Part shown: positions 56,301-64,000 of the stretch, in pieces | Numbering within the stretch: position 1 is the stretch's first letter | Layout of the letters: the number at the start of each line of letters is the position of its first letter | Source of the DNA: Dolomedes plantarius | Taxonomy: Eukaryota > Arthropoda > Arachnida > Araneae > Dolomedidae | Direction: 5' to 3' | NCBI GenBank assembly: GCA_907164885.2 | Contig: OU015503.1 | Coordinates: 66,699,068 to 66,763,067, forward strand | Length of the DNA stretch: 64,000 nucleotides | The notes under the pieces: model-generated | The model's database searches: none | What the model saw: the letters and a program-made list of their open reading frames with translations, nothing else | What the model was told of the DNA's origin: nothing | Made by a program: the position numbers and the translations under genes

Positions 56301-57505
56301 GGTATATAATATGTTCCCACTTCTTCCTTACACTCAGAAATTTCTTTCATATGACCCAAATCCTTATATTCGCGCATAAATTCCCTATATAATTCTAAAT
56401 ACTCAGGCTCTCTTAAAAAGCGACTCCACAGCGAATTTAATTTTTTAATGGCAATATCTCTGGATTTTCCTAAACTCATTGGATCTTCTTTTAATGGCAT
56501 TTTTACTATATATCTCCCCGTACTATCTCTCTTAACGTTTTTCTCAAAATGCTCTTCACAAATTAATGCTTCTTTATTTTTGGGTACTTCCATCTCCACA
56601 TTTTCTATTTCCCAAAATTTCTCTAAAGCTTCGTTTAAACCAGTATTATCCCCAATGAACCCACAATGTACATTTCCCTCAGTTGCTATGGGTGTGCTCC
56701 CACTAACTACATATCCAAAAACTGAATTTTGTAGAATCAAATTACTATTAGCAGGATAAATCTGACCTGGCTGTAACAGCTCATAAAAGATTTCAGCACT
56801 CGAAAGCAGATCTACGCGACCTGGCACATAAAAGTTTTCATCCGCTAGTTTTACATAGCTTAATTCTGGCACATTTACCTTAAGCATTTTTGACGGCAAG
56901 AAATCTGTAATTCTGGATACAACTAAAGATTCTGAGTCTCTTTCAAAATTTCCCTCAAAATTGGAAATTGTTGTACTAACCACATATTTAATTGTGGTGG
57001 AGGTATCTCTTATCCCGCAAATTGTCATATTGGTTCTATCTCTTTTTAAACCGAGACTATTCGCACAGTCTATGGTCATGAATGAATTCATGGCCCCTGG
57101 ATCTAAAACTGCTCGTGCATTGTATAATTTTCCTCGATTGTCCCTCAACAAACAATTCACAGTACTGAGCAAAACGGATTTACATTTATTTATCCCTCGC
57201 ACAGAAAGAACTGGATTATTGTTTTCACTAGTACTCTGGAAGGACGACCCGACCCTATCTGTTGCCGCTGATAAGGGATGTCTGGGTTCAAAGACCTCTG
57301 CATTGGGAGAAAGGAGGGGTTGACTCGTAACCGAAGATGCTCTCTTATTCGAACGGGGGGGTTGTTCAAGGACAATTTTCTCTTTCTCGTAGCATAGCGA
57401 AGAGTGATGCTTTTTTCCACAAAAGTAACATGAACTTTTTGACTCACAAACTGATTTCTTGTGAGATCCTAGACAGTTGAAACATAGACGATTTCTCTTC
57501 ACCAC
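53345..57505 (-). CDS. BEL Pol polyprotein (protease, RT, RNase H, integrase)
   Basis: A 1386-residue open frame; coding continues upstream to about 57566 (AALSINERIE-like stretch before MVKRNRLCFNC). In order: CCHC knuckles (8-38), an aspartic protease of DUF1758 type (about 120-270) with DPG at 135-137 where DSG is usual, RT (about 400-600) with YMDD at 539-542, Peptidase_A17/RNase H (628-830, GFADAS), integrase zinc finger (H1020, H1025, C1055, C1058), integrase core D1090, D1156, E1208 and a DUF5641 C-terminus (about 1295-1386). This is the BEL/Pao order and size. All RT and integrase catalytic residues are present; the serine-to-proline change in the protease is the one odd site. Confidence 0.93.
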   Translation of the reverse strand: MVKRNRLCFNCLGSHKKSVCESKSSCYFCGKKHHSSLCYEKEKIVLEQPPRSNKRASSVTSQPLLSPNAEVFEPRHPLSAATDRVGSSFQSTSENNNPVLSVRGINKCKSVLLSTVNCLLRDNRGKLYNARAVLDPGAMNSFMTIDCANSLGLKRDRTNMTICGIRDTSTTIKYVVSTTISNFEGNFERDSESLVVSRITDFLPSKMLKVNVPELSYVKLADENFYVPGRVDLLSSAEIFYELLQPGQIYPANSNLILQNSVFGYVVSGSTPIATEGNVHCGFIGDNTGLNEALEKFWEIENVEMEVPKNKEALICEEHFEKNVKRDSTGRYIVKMPLKEDPMSLGKSRDIAIKKLNSLWSRFLREPEYLELYREFMREYKDLGHMKEISECKEEVGTYYIPHLGVYCPDKSTTKLRVVFNASSRTTVGNSLNSLQYNGGVSQEDLFSIMVRFRKHIYAFVADIKQMYRMILIDPSQTKLLRILWREGVNEPVKTYELKTVTYGTVSAPHLATRVLLQLSRDEYENYPLAARVLERDFYMDDVLSGADTLSGAKELQSELIGALKSGGMMLHKWCSNNPELKTGLDSDYNFQEETKALGVSWKPSIDHFTFQIQLENVVPPTKRSVLSTIDRAFDPLGLLGPVVARAKIFLQKLWCLNLDWSDPLPDTEAQQWKDFIESLPAINNVSVKRCILIEKSVHIELHGFADASESAYGCVIYCKSTSENGAFEVNLVCSKSHVSPLKRASIPRLELCAAVLLAKLITKVKSALQFKASDIYLWSDSMIVLSWIRKEPYLLKTFVANRVAKIQDLTTVQQWRHVSSENNPADLISRGINPENLATSELWFKGPTFLTDREYPEREIPTSVIRDEFTCELKHSKQSDLPVLTVTSNSFHQELFSISNNYTKLLHVVSYLFRFIYNLRNPTKKKLGPLSTEDIKRSEIFIVKEVQSREFPEELKCLSRQKSVPVKSKIRCLNPFLGKEGIIRANGRIKHANVNFDSRFPIIMPRGHKLTKLILEAYHKRYFHLGPTALLHYVRQKFWPVQGKASCRKVVHDCIECFRAKPVGVDQLMGDLPKERVTPDFPFNCSGVDFCGPFSIKYKNQRKGVFHKVYVCLFVCLVTKAIHLEMVTDLTSEAFVACLKRFVARRGLCSKLFSDNATNFTGANKELSQLHNLVVKPDDNLASYMSTEGIDWNFLPPRAPNFGGLWESGVKAFKYHLKRVVANSRLTYEEFLTVITQIEGILNSRPLVPLSSDTDVYDVLTPAHFLIGRSLNAVVEPNLIEVTDTRLSNWKRMTKIIQIFWRKWQVQYLNNLQQRSMRMVEKNNVKINELVLLKDENLPPQKWALGRIIELYFGDDKRVRVVKVKTQSGIFKRPITKICILPVNV

Positions 57506-57563
57506 CTCAATTCTTTCATTGATAGATAATGCTTTGTACTTTGGGCATTTAGATACAATATGA
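57506..57563 (-). other. Gag-Pol junction with a frameshift in an A-run
   Basis: Gag ends at TAA in GGAAAAAATTTAAT (complement). Pol is in the +1 frame from the TTT codon on. Loss of one A from the run would give a single continuous zinc knuckle and frame. Confidence 0.7.
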
Positions 57564-58469
57564 TTAAATTTTTTCCTCGCAATATAATATGCATTGTGAA
57601 TGTTTCACTTCAGATAAAACTGATTTAGACACATTTCTCGAATATGAATTTTTCTGATAACTGGAATTTATGGTCATGGTTTTTCCTCGTGAAGCAAAAT
57701 ATACGTCGATCTCCTTAGACATCTGAATCGGCTGAAACCAGGTGTCAGCCTGCCTTACGCTTATAAAAGAAGCAGTCTCTTTGTCTAAAGTTTGAAATAG
57801 TTTATCGGAAATCAAGAGTTTTTTTAATGTTTCGAAATCTGTCACTTTTCTCAATTTTAGGTAGTAATCAAGACTAGTTGTTAGTCGAGATGTAAATTGT
57901 AAATGCGTCTCATTTGTCTGACGTACTGCCTTTCTGAATTGGTCTAAAACATCTTGCGGCGACGGTTCGAATTCCCGTAAGACGATTGTTTTGACTTTTG
58001 AATAGTCGCAAAGCTCATCATCTTTGATGTATGTCAGCACATTTGAGGCCTTCTCACCAAGCAAATTTATGAGAATCTCAGCTTTGAACTTTTCTGGCAC
58101 GTTTTTCGTGTGAAAAGCTCTCTCTAACGATGCAAAATATAGCACCCATCCTTCGGGTTTGCTAGGAACTCTTAAAGTTCGAACACCTTTCACAAGCGAC
58201 TCTAAAGATTCACCTTTCTCAACCGGATTTTCTTTTTCCGGGGAAATCTCTCTCGATTCAGCTCGGATTTTAGCCAATTCTAGCTCGGCTCGTGTTTTTT
58301 CCAGCTTAAGTTTTTCAAACTCTATCTCTTTATTTTTTAAATCTAACTCTCTCTGCTCTTCTGATTTTCTAGTATCCACAATCTCTGTAATTAATTCCTC
58401 AACATAATCAGGATCATTTTTAAATTTCTCAGAACGCTTTATAATATTTGTCAACTCGATCACAGACAT
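57564..58469 (-). CDS. BEL Gag (capsid) protein
   Basis: A 301-residue frame that starts MSVIELTNIIKRSEKF. Residues 35-75 are rich in E, K and L and likely form a coiled coil. The region 105-260 (LRVPSKPEGWVLYFASLERAF, later LRKVTDFETLKKLLISDK) is a DUF1759-type capsid domain seen in BEL/Pao elements. It ends in CILYCEEKI, the first half of a zinc knuckle whose second half (NHIVSKC) begins the next frame. The joint lies in an A-run near 57566-57571, where pol continues one base over. BEL elements usually have a single gag-pol frame, so this is more likely an indel than a programmed shift. Confidence 0.85.
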   Translation of the reverse strand: MSVIELTNIIKRSEKFKNDPDYVEELITEIVDTRKSEEQRELDLKNKEIEFEKLKLEKTRAELELAKIRAESREISPEKENPVEKGESLESLVKGVRTLRVPSKPEGWVLYFASLERAFHTKNVPEKFKAEILINLLGEKASNVLTYIKDDELCDYSKVKTIVLREFEPSPQDVLDQFRKAVRQTNETHLQFTSRLTTSLDYYLKLRKVTDFETLKKLLISDKLFQTLDKETASFISVRQADTWFQPIQMSKEIDVYFASRGKTMTINSSYQKNSYSRNVSKSVLSEVKHSQCILYCEEKI

Positions 58470-58870
58470 TTTGTCCGTTACTGCTTCATTTAGATTTACG
58501 CAACAAGCCGAAGATCATCTTTTATCGCGTTCTTAAACATTGTATCAATAACTCAGTAAATATGCGTTAAATCTCACAGCAACACAAATTAAGTACTCAT
58601 TAACTCACAGTTATAAAATTCAGAACTAATTAAATCACAGATATAAATTCAGCACTCATTAAATCACAGTTTTAAAATTCAGGACTCATTAAATCACAGT
58701 TTTAAAATTCGGAACTCATTAAATCACAGTTTTAAAATTCAGGACTCATTAAATCACATATATTCACTAATGTACTATAAAATAATCCTACTTCTCTTTC
58801 CGGAGCATCACAATCGAAATCCTCATATAAATCGGAGGTTAACACACAAAAATATCCAAGGTTGCCTTCT
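58470..58870 (-). other. BEL 5' leader with short repeats
   Basis: Contains 4-5 imperfect tandem copies of a 36-bp unit (ACTCATTAAATCACAGTTTTAAAATTC type, 58595-58755). No coding. It may act in RNA packaging or translation. Confidence 0.65.
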
Positions 58871-58886
58871 CCGGCTCGACGGACCA
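58871..58886 (-). other. Primer binding site, tRNA-Tyr type
   Basis: The plus strand reads CCGGCTCGACGGACCA, the 3' end of eukaryotic tRNA-Tyr (usually CCGGCTCGAAGGACCA) with one change. It begins 2 bases after the LTR. See the finding on matching U5 sequence. Confidence 0.75.
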
Positions 58887-58888
58887 GG

Positions 58889-59114
58889 TGTCGTCGATAG
58901 CTCAGGACACCACTCAAAATAATTACTCATGGACTGTTTAAACTCAATTTATTACATAACTCAATAACGGACTCAGACCCATCGGTTACGCGGTCACAAG
59001 CACCGCAAAACACGTCTCTCCGAAGGGGTCTCTCGATCAACTCTGAAAAACAAACACCCTTGTTTTTAAAAGGGGGCGCTGCCGCAACAGCGCTTGGGGG
59101 GTTGGTTCAGAACA
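58889..59114 (-). repeat. 5' LTR of the BEL element
   Basis: Same termini as the 3' LTR. The end next to the primer binding site holds a 14-base match to the 5' end of tRNA-Tyr (58892-58905). Confidence 0.92.
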
Positions 59115-59810
59115 ATTTACTTTTAATCTTAAAAATGTGTTGCCATCGACTTGTTGCCATAGGCGTAGTCTAAGTGGGGAGGGGGAGGTGTGTAATACAT
59201 ACTATGTTTATACACTGTGTTTCAGTACGAGGTGCACTCTCGCGAGCTATGGGTATATAAGCAAAATATATGTTCAAATATACGTATCTATCTACGTGAA
59301 AAGCAAACAAAACGGGCCAAAAAAGTCACGTCCAGGGGAATTAAAATAACATGAGTAATTATTGACAATATTAGTTCAAATTAGCTACATATACAGATTT
59401 AGAATTTATTATGTTAACATTAATGGGAAGACTGAGTTTGCATGTCTCTAACCAAGGAATTATATAATTAGGGGTATAACAATGGCAATTTTCTTATGCT
59501 TGCAAAGCACGGGTGCCATGGTATGCGTTCGGTCTCAGATTGAATTACAGTCACGGTCTAGTGCAGTGTAAACTGAACCCTTACTGCCGCCCTACCTAGG
59601 TCCTAAATTAGTGCTCTATTTATCACGTAGTCTAATCGGTTCCTATGTTAAGACATCGCGAGTGATCGAACAAAATTGGCTTCGCGATCGACCGGTCGAT
59701 CGGGATTGACTTGTTGGCCACCCCTGGAATATAGTATAAAGGAAATTAAATTATTCTTAGCTGAATTGAGTGTAGGGCATGTGGCGTAAGTCACAAAAAT
59801 CGTTATTGCT

Positions 59811-59871
59811 TCGATGTTTTTATCAAAACATCGATGTTTTTATCAAAACATCGATGTTTTGAAAACATCGA
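59811..59871. repeat. 20-bp tandem repeat and palindrome
   Basis: TCGATGTTTTTATCAAAACA occurs at 59811-59830 and 59831-59850, followed by TCGATGTTTT-G-AAAACATCGA (59851-59871), a perfect 10-bp-arm palindrome. Confidence 0.8.
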
Positions 59872-59882
59872 CATCGATGTCG

Positions 59883-60274
59883 CATTCCTAGCTTCTCTCA
59901 CCTCGGTGTTAACCTATGGAGAATATTTGTCTACTGTTTACAGCTATATAAATACTGATAATCCAATAAAAATGGTATTTTTAGTTAGCCTGAACTTTTC
60001 TGCACCTTGCAACATTATTCTTTTTATAAATTTCGTCCACCAAATAAATTATGAGCGTTTAAAACACATAATAGCAGAATTTTTCCCGAATACTTTAAAT
60101 TTAAAAATATTATTTTCATTTTTTTTTATTAGCAAAAACGAAAAATATCCGAAGTTGTAAAATTTCTCTATTAAGGAGTGCAACTAAAAGAAAATCTCTA
60201 AATCCAAGTCGGCAATCTTTGGACACATTTTCTTCATGGGTTAACATTTAGGTAAGCAAATCCAATAGGGTTAG
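59883..60274. mobile_element. Long-TIR MITE, degraded copy
   Basis: Aligns with 62111-62502 over its whole length. The right end (...CCAATAGGGTTAG) is kept and the left end is diverged. Non-coding. Confidence 0.7.
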
Positions 60275-60395
60275 TCCCACAGTATCCTTAAGTGGATAAC
60301 AAGTATTTCTAGTGATATTCTCGACTTGGGAAAAATATGTATCCAATGGAGCATGAGTAGAAATATAAATACATAATAAATATTGCAAGAGTATT

Positions 60396-60855
60396 CCGGC
60401 CCTGATTTTCCATTAGGCCTGGTAGGCCTGGGCCTAAGGGCCCCCAAATTTTTATTTAAAAAAAGAAAGAATTCCGAATTCAATTTTTTTTTAATTTTAC
60501 CTTTTTTATAGCAATTTTTTTATATATCCTTTCAAATTTGATTGATTGGTTTATCATATGTATAGTTCATCATTTATGTATGTTATAGTGTATATAAGGG
60601 ACTAATAAGTTTTTCTGATTGCATTGTATTGGTATTTTAATGATGGAGTTAATATATTGTATTGCTTTTTGTTATTTGATAATGTTGTAGGCTCCTACGC
60701 TTCAAATAGCCAATTCTTGGTAAAATGGTACTTTCACAATGATTCATGATTAATTATTTTTTATGTCACTTTGAAAATTTTATGCCTATATCAGTGTTAG
60801 GGGGCCCCCATCCCGAGTTGTGCCTACAGTCAAGAATATTCTAAATCGTGCCCTG
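60396..60855. mobile_element. hAT-type MITE, 460 bp
   Basis: Ends CCGGCCCTGATTTTCC and, read inward from the right, CAGGGCACGATTT, with GGGCCCCC blocks inside both ends. The 8-bp AGAGTATT flanks it perfectly (60388-60395 and 60856-60863). Non-coding. Confidence 0.72.
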
Positions 60856-60863
60856 AGAGTATT

Positions 60864-61729
60864 AAAATACAGTTTACGAAATAATCACATTCCTATTAAA
60901 GCATTTATTTATCATTTTTCTTCAAAAATATATTTAATGGTGGTGAAATATTAGACTTCGTTTTCTTTTTTTATTTATTCTCAGTTTACATGCCCTGTTT
61001 TGCTGCTCTCTCCAGCAACTTGCGTGTCAACGAACCGCAGGCGGTCTGACATGAAAAATGACTGTAGAAAAATGCGCATCTGGCGATATTTCTCTAAATC
61101 TCTGAATAATTTTAGCTTTCCCTTTTTTTACCCCGTACTTCACAGTCGATACCACTGATGAATTATGCATGATGTCTCCAGATTAAATGTCAAAACGCTG
61201 CTAGAAATGCAGTGCATTGATTTCGTATTCCGATCTGAAAATCATAGGGAATGTATTGACGTATATTGATGAATGCACTGAATTAACGTGGATGGAGAGG
61301 TATCATATACATATCTTATTTTTTTTTTACCAGATCGAGATTTGAAAGTGTTTACTCGCAGTTCGCGCTCATATAAATTTTTTCCTACATTTAAAAAAAT
61401 AATATTATTAAGTTTCGCATAATCTTTTCATCGATGTTGTATAGTGTTGTTTTCTTTACGGTTTTTCTTCCTTAAAAATAAAGTTAGAGGCATTTCTGTC
61501 AAAAAAAAAAGTCACCGACCTTGGATGGGAGGTAACAATGGCTGTGGCGGTATTACCATGAAAAGGCAGGAAGTGTGAATAAAAAAATTGTGCTCGAAAT
61601 TAATCTTCAAATTTTTAAATAGGTGGAACAGCTTCCTTATACGGGCACTTTCTCGCCAAGCCAAAATTTTAACGCCAACATTGGCACCGATTTCGTTTAC
61701 ACCAACCCTTTGCATGTCAAAATGTCTAA
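60864..61729. other. Intergenic, nothing recognised
   Basis: AT-rich with an A-run at 61501-61510. No supported feature. Confidence 0.45.
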
Positions 61730-61915
61730 GGGCCTGTTCACATAGGAGTCTGTTGCGTTGCGTTAAGGAAAAGATGACGTTGAGACGAAAATAAACCAAT
61801 CACAGGCGTTAAAAATTTCATTGCTAATCGTTTGGAGGCATATGATTGGTTTATTTTCGTCTCAACGTCATCTTTTCCTTAACGCAACGCAACAGACTCC
61901 TATGTGAACAGGCCC
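61730..61915. mobile_element. Foldback MITE with 73-bp perfect arms (PIF/Harbinger-like)
   Basis: The arms 61730-61802 and 61843-61915 are exact inverted copies and leave a 40-bp loop. TAA flanks both ends (61727-61729, 61916-61918). The start GGGCCTGTTCACATAGG fits PIF/Harbinger-type ends. No coding capacity; a transcript would form a long hairpin. Confidence 0.88.
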
Positions 61916-61918
61916 TAA

Positions 61919-62110
61919 ATAGCATCATATCATGATCATGATCCCCTCATCATGATTTGATGACGGGAGAACAAGCCGCGCCGCGAGGATTGGCGAGAAA
62001 TCCTCTTGGCGAGAAAGTGTGCGTATACGGAATCTTAGCCAAATAGGGAAAATACCAATGTTTTTAAAAAAGGTAAGGAATGAATTGCATAGGGTTAAGG
62101 CTACGGTGTA
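61919..62110. other. Short intergenic piece
   Basis: Contains several overlapping ATCATGAT-type palindromes near 61927-61965 and nothing else recognised. Confidence 0.45.
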
Positions 62111-62502
62111 CTAACCCTATTGGATTCCCTCACCTCAATGTTATCCTACGGAGAAAATGTGTCTACTATTTACAGCTACATAAATGCTTATAATCCAATA
62201 AAAAATAGTCATTTCAGATAGCCCGAACTTTTTTGCACCTTGCAGTAGGATTCATTTTATAAATTTCGTTCACCAAATGAATTTAGGAGCGTTTAAAACA
62301 CACTGTACCAGATTTTCCCCGAATAATTTAAATTATAAAATATTATTTACATTTTTAAAAAAGAATAATGCCTCCAAGTGTACAATTCCTCTCTAAAAGG
62401 CAACAAAAAGGCATTTTTTAAAAACTTTAAATTCAAGTCGGCAATGCTTGGACACATTTTCTCCATAGTTAACATTGAGGTGAGCGAATCCACTAGGGTT
62501 AG
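62111..62502. mobile_element. Long-TIR MITE, 392 bp
   Basis: Ends CTAACCCTATTGGATTC and, read inward, CTAACCCTAGTGGATTC. The inverted similarity spans about 53 bp each side. TA at 62109-62110 and 62503-62504 suggests the Tc1/mariner group. A second copy is at 59883-60274. Confidence 0.82.
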
Positions 62503-62747
62503 TACACAGCAGTTTCAAACTGTAAGTGACTATTCTTTACCAAGAAATTATTTAAATTTACAAAGGGCAAATATTAAAGTCTTCTCGAAACAAAATACAC
62601 TGCATAAAGTTAATAGGTTCCAAAATAAGTAATGCTTGTAGATTTAAAAACATATAAGTTTAATTATATGTTAGCAATTGAATGTGTTCTCCATCTACGT
62701 ATAATATGACACTGTTTTAAGAAAGATTTTCGAATATAGAATTAGGA

Positions 62748-63000
62748 CCATAGGAAAATTGGTCAAACTGCACTTCCTGGATCATGCCCTTTAGTGCAGG
62801 CTTTCAGATAGTAAGTAGCGGGGAACCATCATTGGAAGTAAGGAAAGAAAGAAAGAAAGTGATTGGAGAGCTCAGGATATAGAATTAGACATAGACATAG
62901 ACATGGTACATTAACGAGGCACCAGTGAGCAGGGCTCTATATCCTCGGTATGGATAATTTTTTGTGGCTGTATTTCCGTTCTCGGGGCTAAAAGAAAAGT
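62748..63000 (-). mobile_element. LINE 3'-end fragment, copy C
   Basis: On the minus strand it has the 3' tail TCCTATGGTCCTA and the hairpin outer stem CTGCACT/AGTGCAG (62768-62774 with 62793-62799); the inner stem is partly lost. The part to the right includes (GAAA)n at 62839-62860 and (TAGACA)n at 62887-62904. The limit of the LINE is uncertain. Confidence 0.5.
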
Positions 63001-63151
63001 GTTGACTTGAAAGTTAAAAAAATAGAAAGAAAAAAAAGAAGAAAAAAAAAGTAATAATAATAATAATAAAAATAATAATAAATAAATAAATAAATAGTAT
63101 ATATAATACTAAAAATAGAAAAAAATAAGTAAATAAATATAAATTGACAAC
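63001..63151. repeat. A-rich, (AAT)n and (AAAT)n low-complexity DNA
   Basis: Short simple repeats, no coding. Confidence 0.85.
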
Positions 63152-63153
63152 TA

Positions 63154-64000
63154 CAGGGTGGCTAATAAATACTGTGACAAATATCGAATCATTTAATTAC
63201 ACACAGATGAAATAGAAAATGGAAAATACAACAATATTATGAACATTATACATGAAAGTTTACCATGAAATAATTTTACTCGAATCGACCGCCATCTTTA
63301 TCGATTACTAAAGATAATCTCTTACGCCACTGTCCTATTGCGGCACGAATCATTTTATGAGGTAATTTGTCCCATTCACTCCGTATGGAAGCTTTGAGGG
63401 AGTCCAAACTTCTGTGCTGCTTAGCATTTACTTTAGACTCTAAAATCCCCCAAATGCAATAGTCTAAAGGATTTAGATCTGGTGAAGAAGGTGGCCAATC
63501 TTCTTGCTTGATAAACTTCGGGCAATTGGCATGGAGCCATTCCTGTGTTGTTTTGGATCGGTGGGACGGTGCAGAATCTTGTTGAAATATCCAATACTTT
63601 TTGGAATACAATCTGTTAGCATGTGGTAATAAACGTGTAGCCAATACTTCCTGTTTGTAATATTCAGCATTGATTTTTACCCCATTATCGATGAATTTCA
63701 GAGGCAGTTTTCCATTGTGTGACACTGCAGCCCAAACCATAACAGAATTCTTGTTCTGAAAGCGTTTAACAGTTCGAAGATTTTCAGGTATATCCTCGAA
63801 GGTTGCTGAATATACAACATCATTTTTAGCATTATAACTTTGTTCTGAACAAAACAGCTTCTCATGAGAGAAAATTATTTTTTCAACACTTTTGCTACCG
63901 TGCCGGTTCAGCAATTTCTTACATCTTTGTAACCTTTTTACTATTTGTGCAGTAGTCAAATCTTGAACTTTTCTTTTGCGATAAGGGCGAAAACCCAGGT
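63154..64000 (-). mobile_element. Mariner-type (DD37D) transposon, left part only
   Basis: The end CAGGGTGGCTAATAAATACT follows TA at 63152-63153. The transposase runs toward the right on the minus strand and leaves the window. Confidence 0.8.
63276..64000 (-). pseudogene. DD37D mariner transposase, partial, first catalytic residue changed
   Basis: The frame ends at 63276 and is open to at least 63959; it continues as a likely N-terminal part (GFRPYRKRKVQD) past the window edge. The catalytic second D lies in QQDSAPSHRS (D128, counting from the methionine at 63959) and the third in SSPDLNPLDY (D166), with 37 residues between them, the DD37D (maT-like) spacing. The first D would be in a FSDEKLF motif but reads FSHEKLF (H32), a GAT-to-CAT change, so cutting should be lost. 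The DNA-binding domain is mostly outside the window. Confidence 0.8.

Larger units (their letters stand above)
52966..59114 (-). mobile_element. Young BEL/Pao LTR retrotransposon
   Basis: LTRs of 226 bp at 52966-53191 and 58889-59114 differ at one site. Flanks ATCTA and ATTTA are a 5-bp duplication with one change. On the minus strand it has a primer binding site of tRNA-Tyr type, gag, pol and a GGGGCGGAA polypurine tract next to the 3' LTR (complement of 53192-53200). Inserted in a hAT MITE. Confidence 0.94.
52932..59726. mobile_element. hAT MITE split by a BEL/Pao element
   Basis: Ends CAGGGGTGGCCAAC on both sides. Flanks GTATATAG (52924-52931) and GAATATAG (59727-59734) are an 8-bp duplication with one change. 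Without the BEL insert it is about 650 bp and has no transposase. Its right part (59115-59726) is non-coding. Confidence 0.82.

Noticed and set aside
58871..58905. A tRNA-Tyr gene or fragment at the LTR edge
   Set aside because: The two tRNA parts are in reversed order with no anticodon region; they fit a primer binding site and U5 complement instead.

Overview
The window looks like a transposon-packed stretch of a large, AT-rich arthropod genome, most likely a chelicerate such as a spider. That placement is an inference from the mix of Jockey/CR1-type LINEs, BEL/Pao and Gypsy LTR elements, Helitrons, hAT, P-like and several mariner families, plus very long (TA)n arrays. I see no convincing host protein gene, no rRNA and no canonical tRNA gene. 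Nearly every recognisable piece is a mobile element or its remains, often nested.

Layout. At 1-45 is the end of a pogo/Tigger-like element. At 299-6039 is a young Gypsy element on the minus strand with an intact 1418-residue Gag-Pol. At 6376-9797 and about 9965-10936 are two related, internally deleted Helitrons. At 11088-12476 is a Tigger element that keeps its DNA-binding region but has lost its catalytic domain. At 13390-17065 are three LINE fragments, followed by a mariner 3' end (to 17427). At 18631-22087 is a P-like element with a THAP exon and a DD41D mariner inserted in it. At 22160-23137 one foldback element sits inside another. At 24263-26095 a TA-flanked element splits a 50-bp minisatellite. 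A SINE lies at 26575-26918 and a Tc1 remnant at 28067-28905. From 28960 to about 35651 a 1.02-kb tandem duplication is split by a nearly full-length Jockey-type LINE (30031-34672). At 35800-36400 is a foldback repeat, at 38135-38890 hAT and LINE scraps, at 39716-40321 an OTU-like fragment and at 40980-42540 a LINE ORF1 with no ORF2. At 44711-45578 is a short Helitron, at 46467-49978 a nearly intact hAT transposon with a perfect 8-bp target duplication, and at 50260-51432 a mariner with an inverted copy of one end. At 52932-59726 a hAT MITE is split by a young BEL/Pao element (52966-59114). From 59811 to the end are several MITEs, a LINE tail and the start of a DD37D mariner that runs off the window.

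Youngest insertions: the Gypsy and BEL elements each show one difference between their LTRs over 220 and 226 bp, the hAT at 46467 has a perfect target duplication, and a foldback MITE at 61730 has 73-bp perfect arms. Several otherwise open transposase or polyprotein frames are broken by a single shift in a homopolymer run, which could be real mutation or assembly error.

The most interesting signals are an apparent two-part match of the BEL element to tRNA-Tyr (PBS plus U5), a hairpin with changing but still paired stems in four LINE 3' ends, and the Tigger-derived protein that joins a CENP-B-type DNA-binding region to a PCNA-binding-like motif. No complete new system was identified; these are leads.
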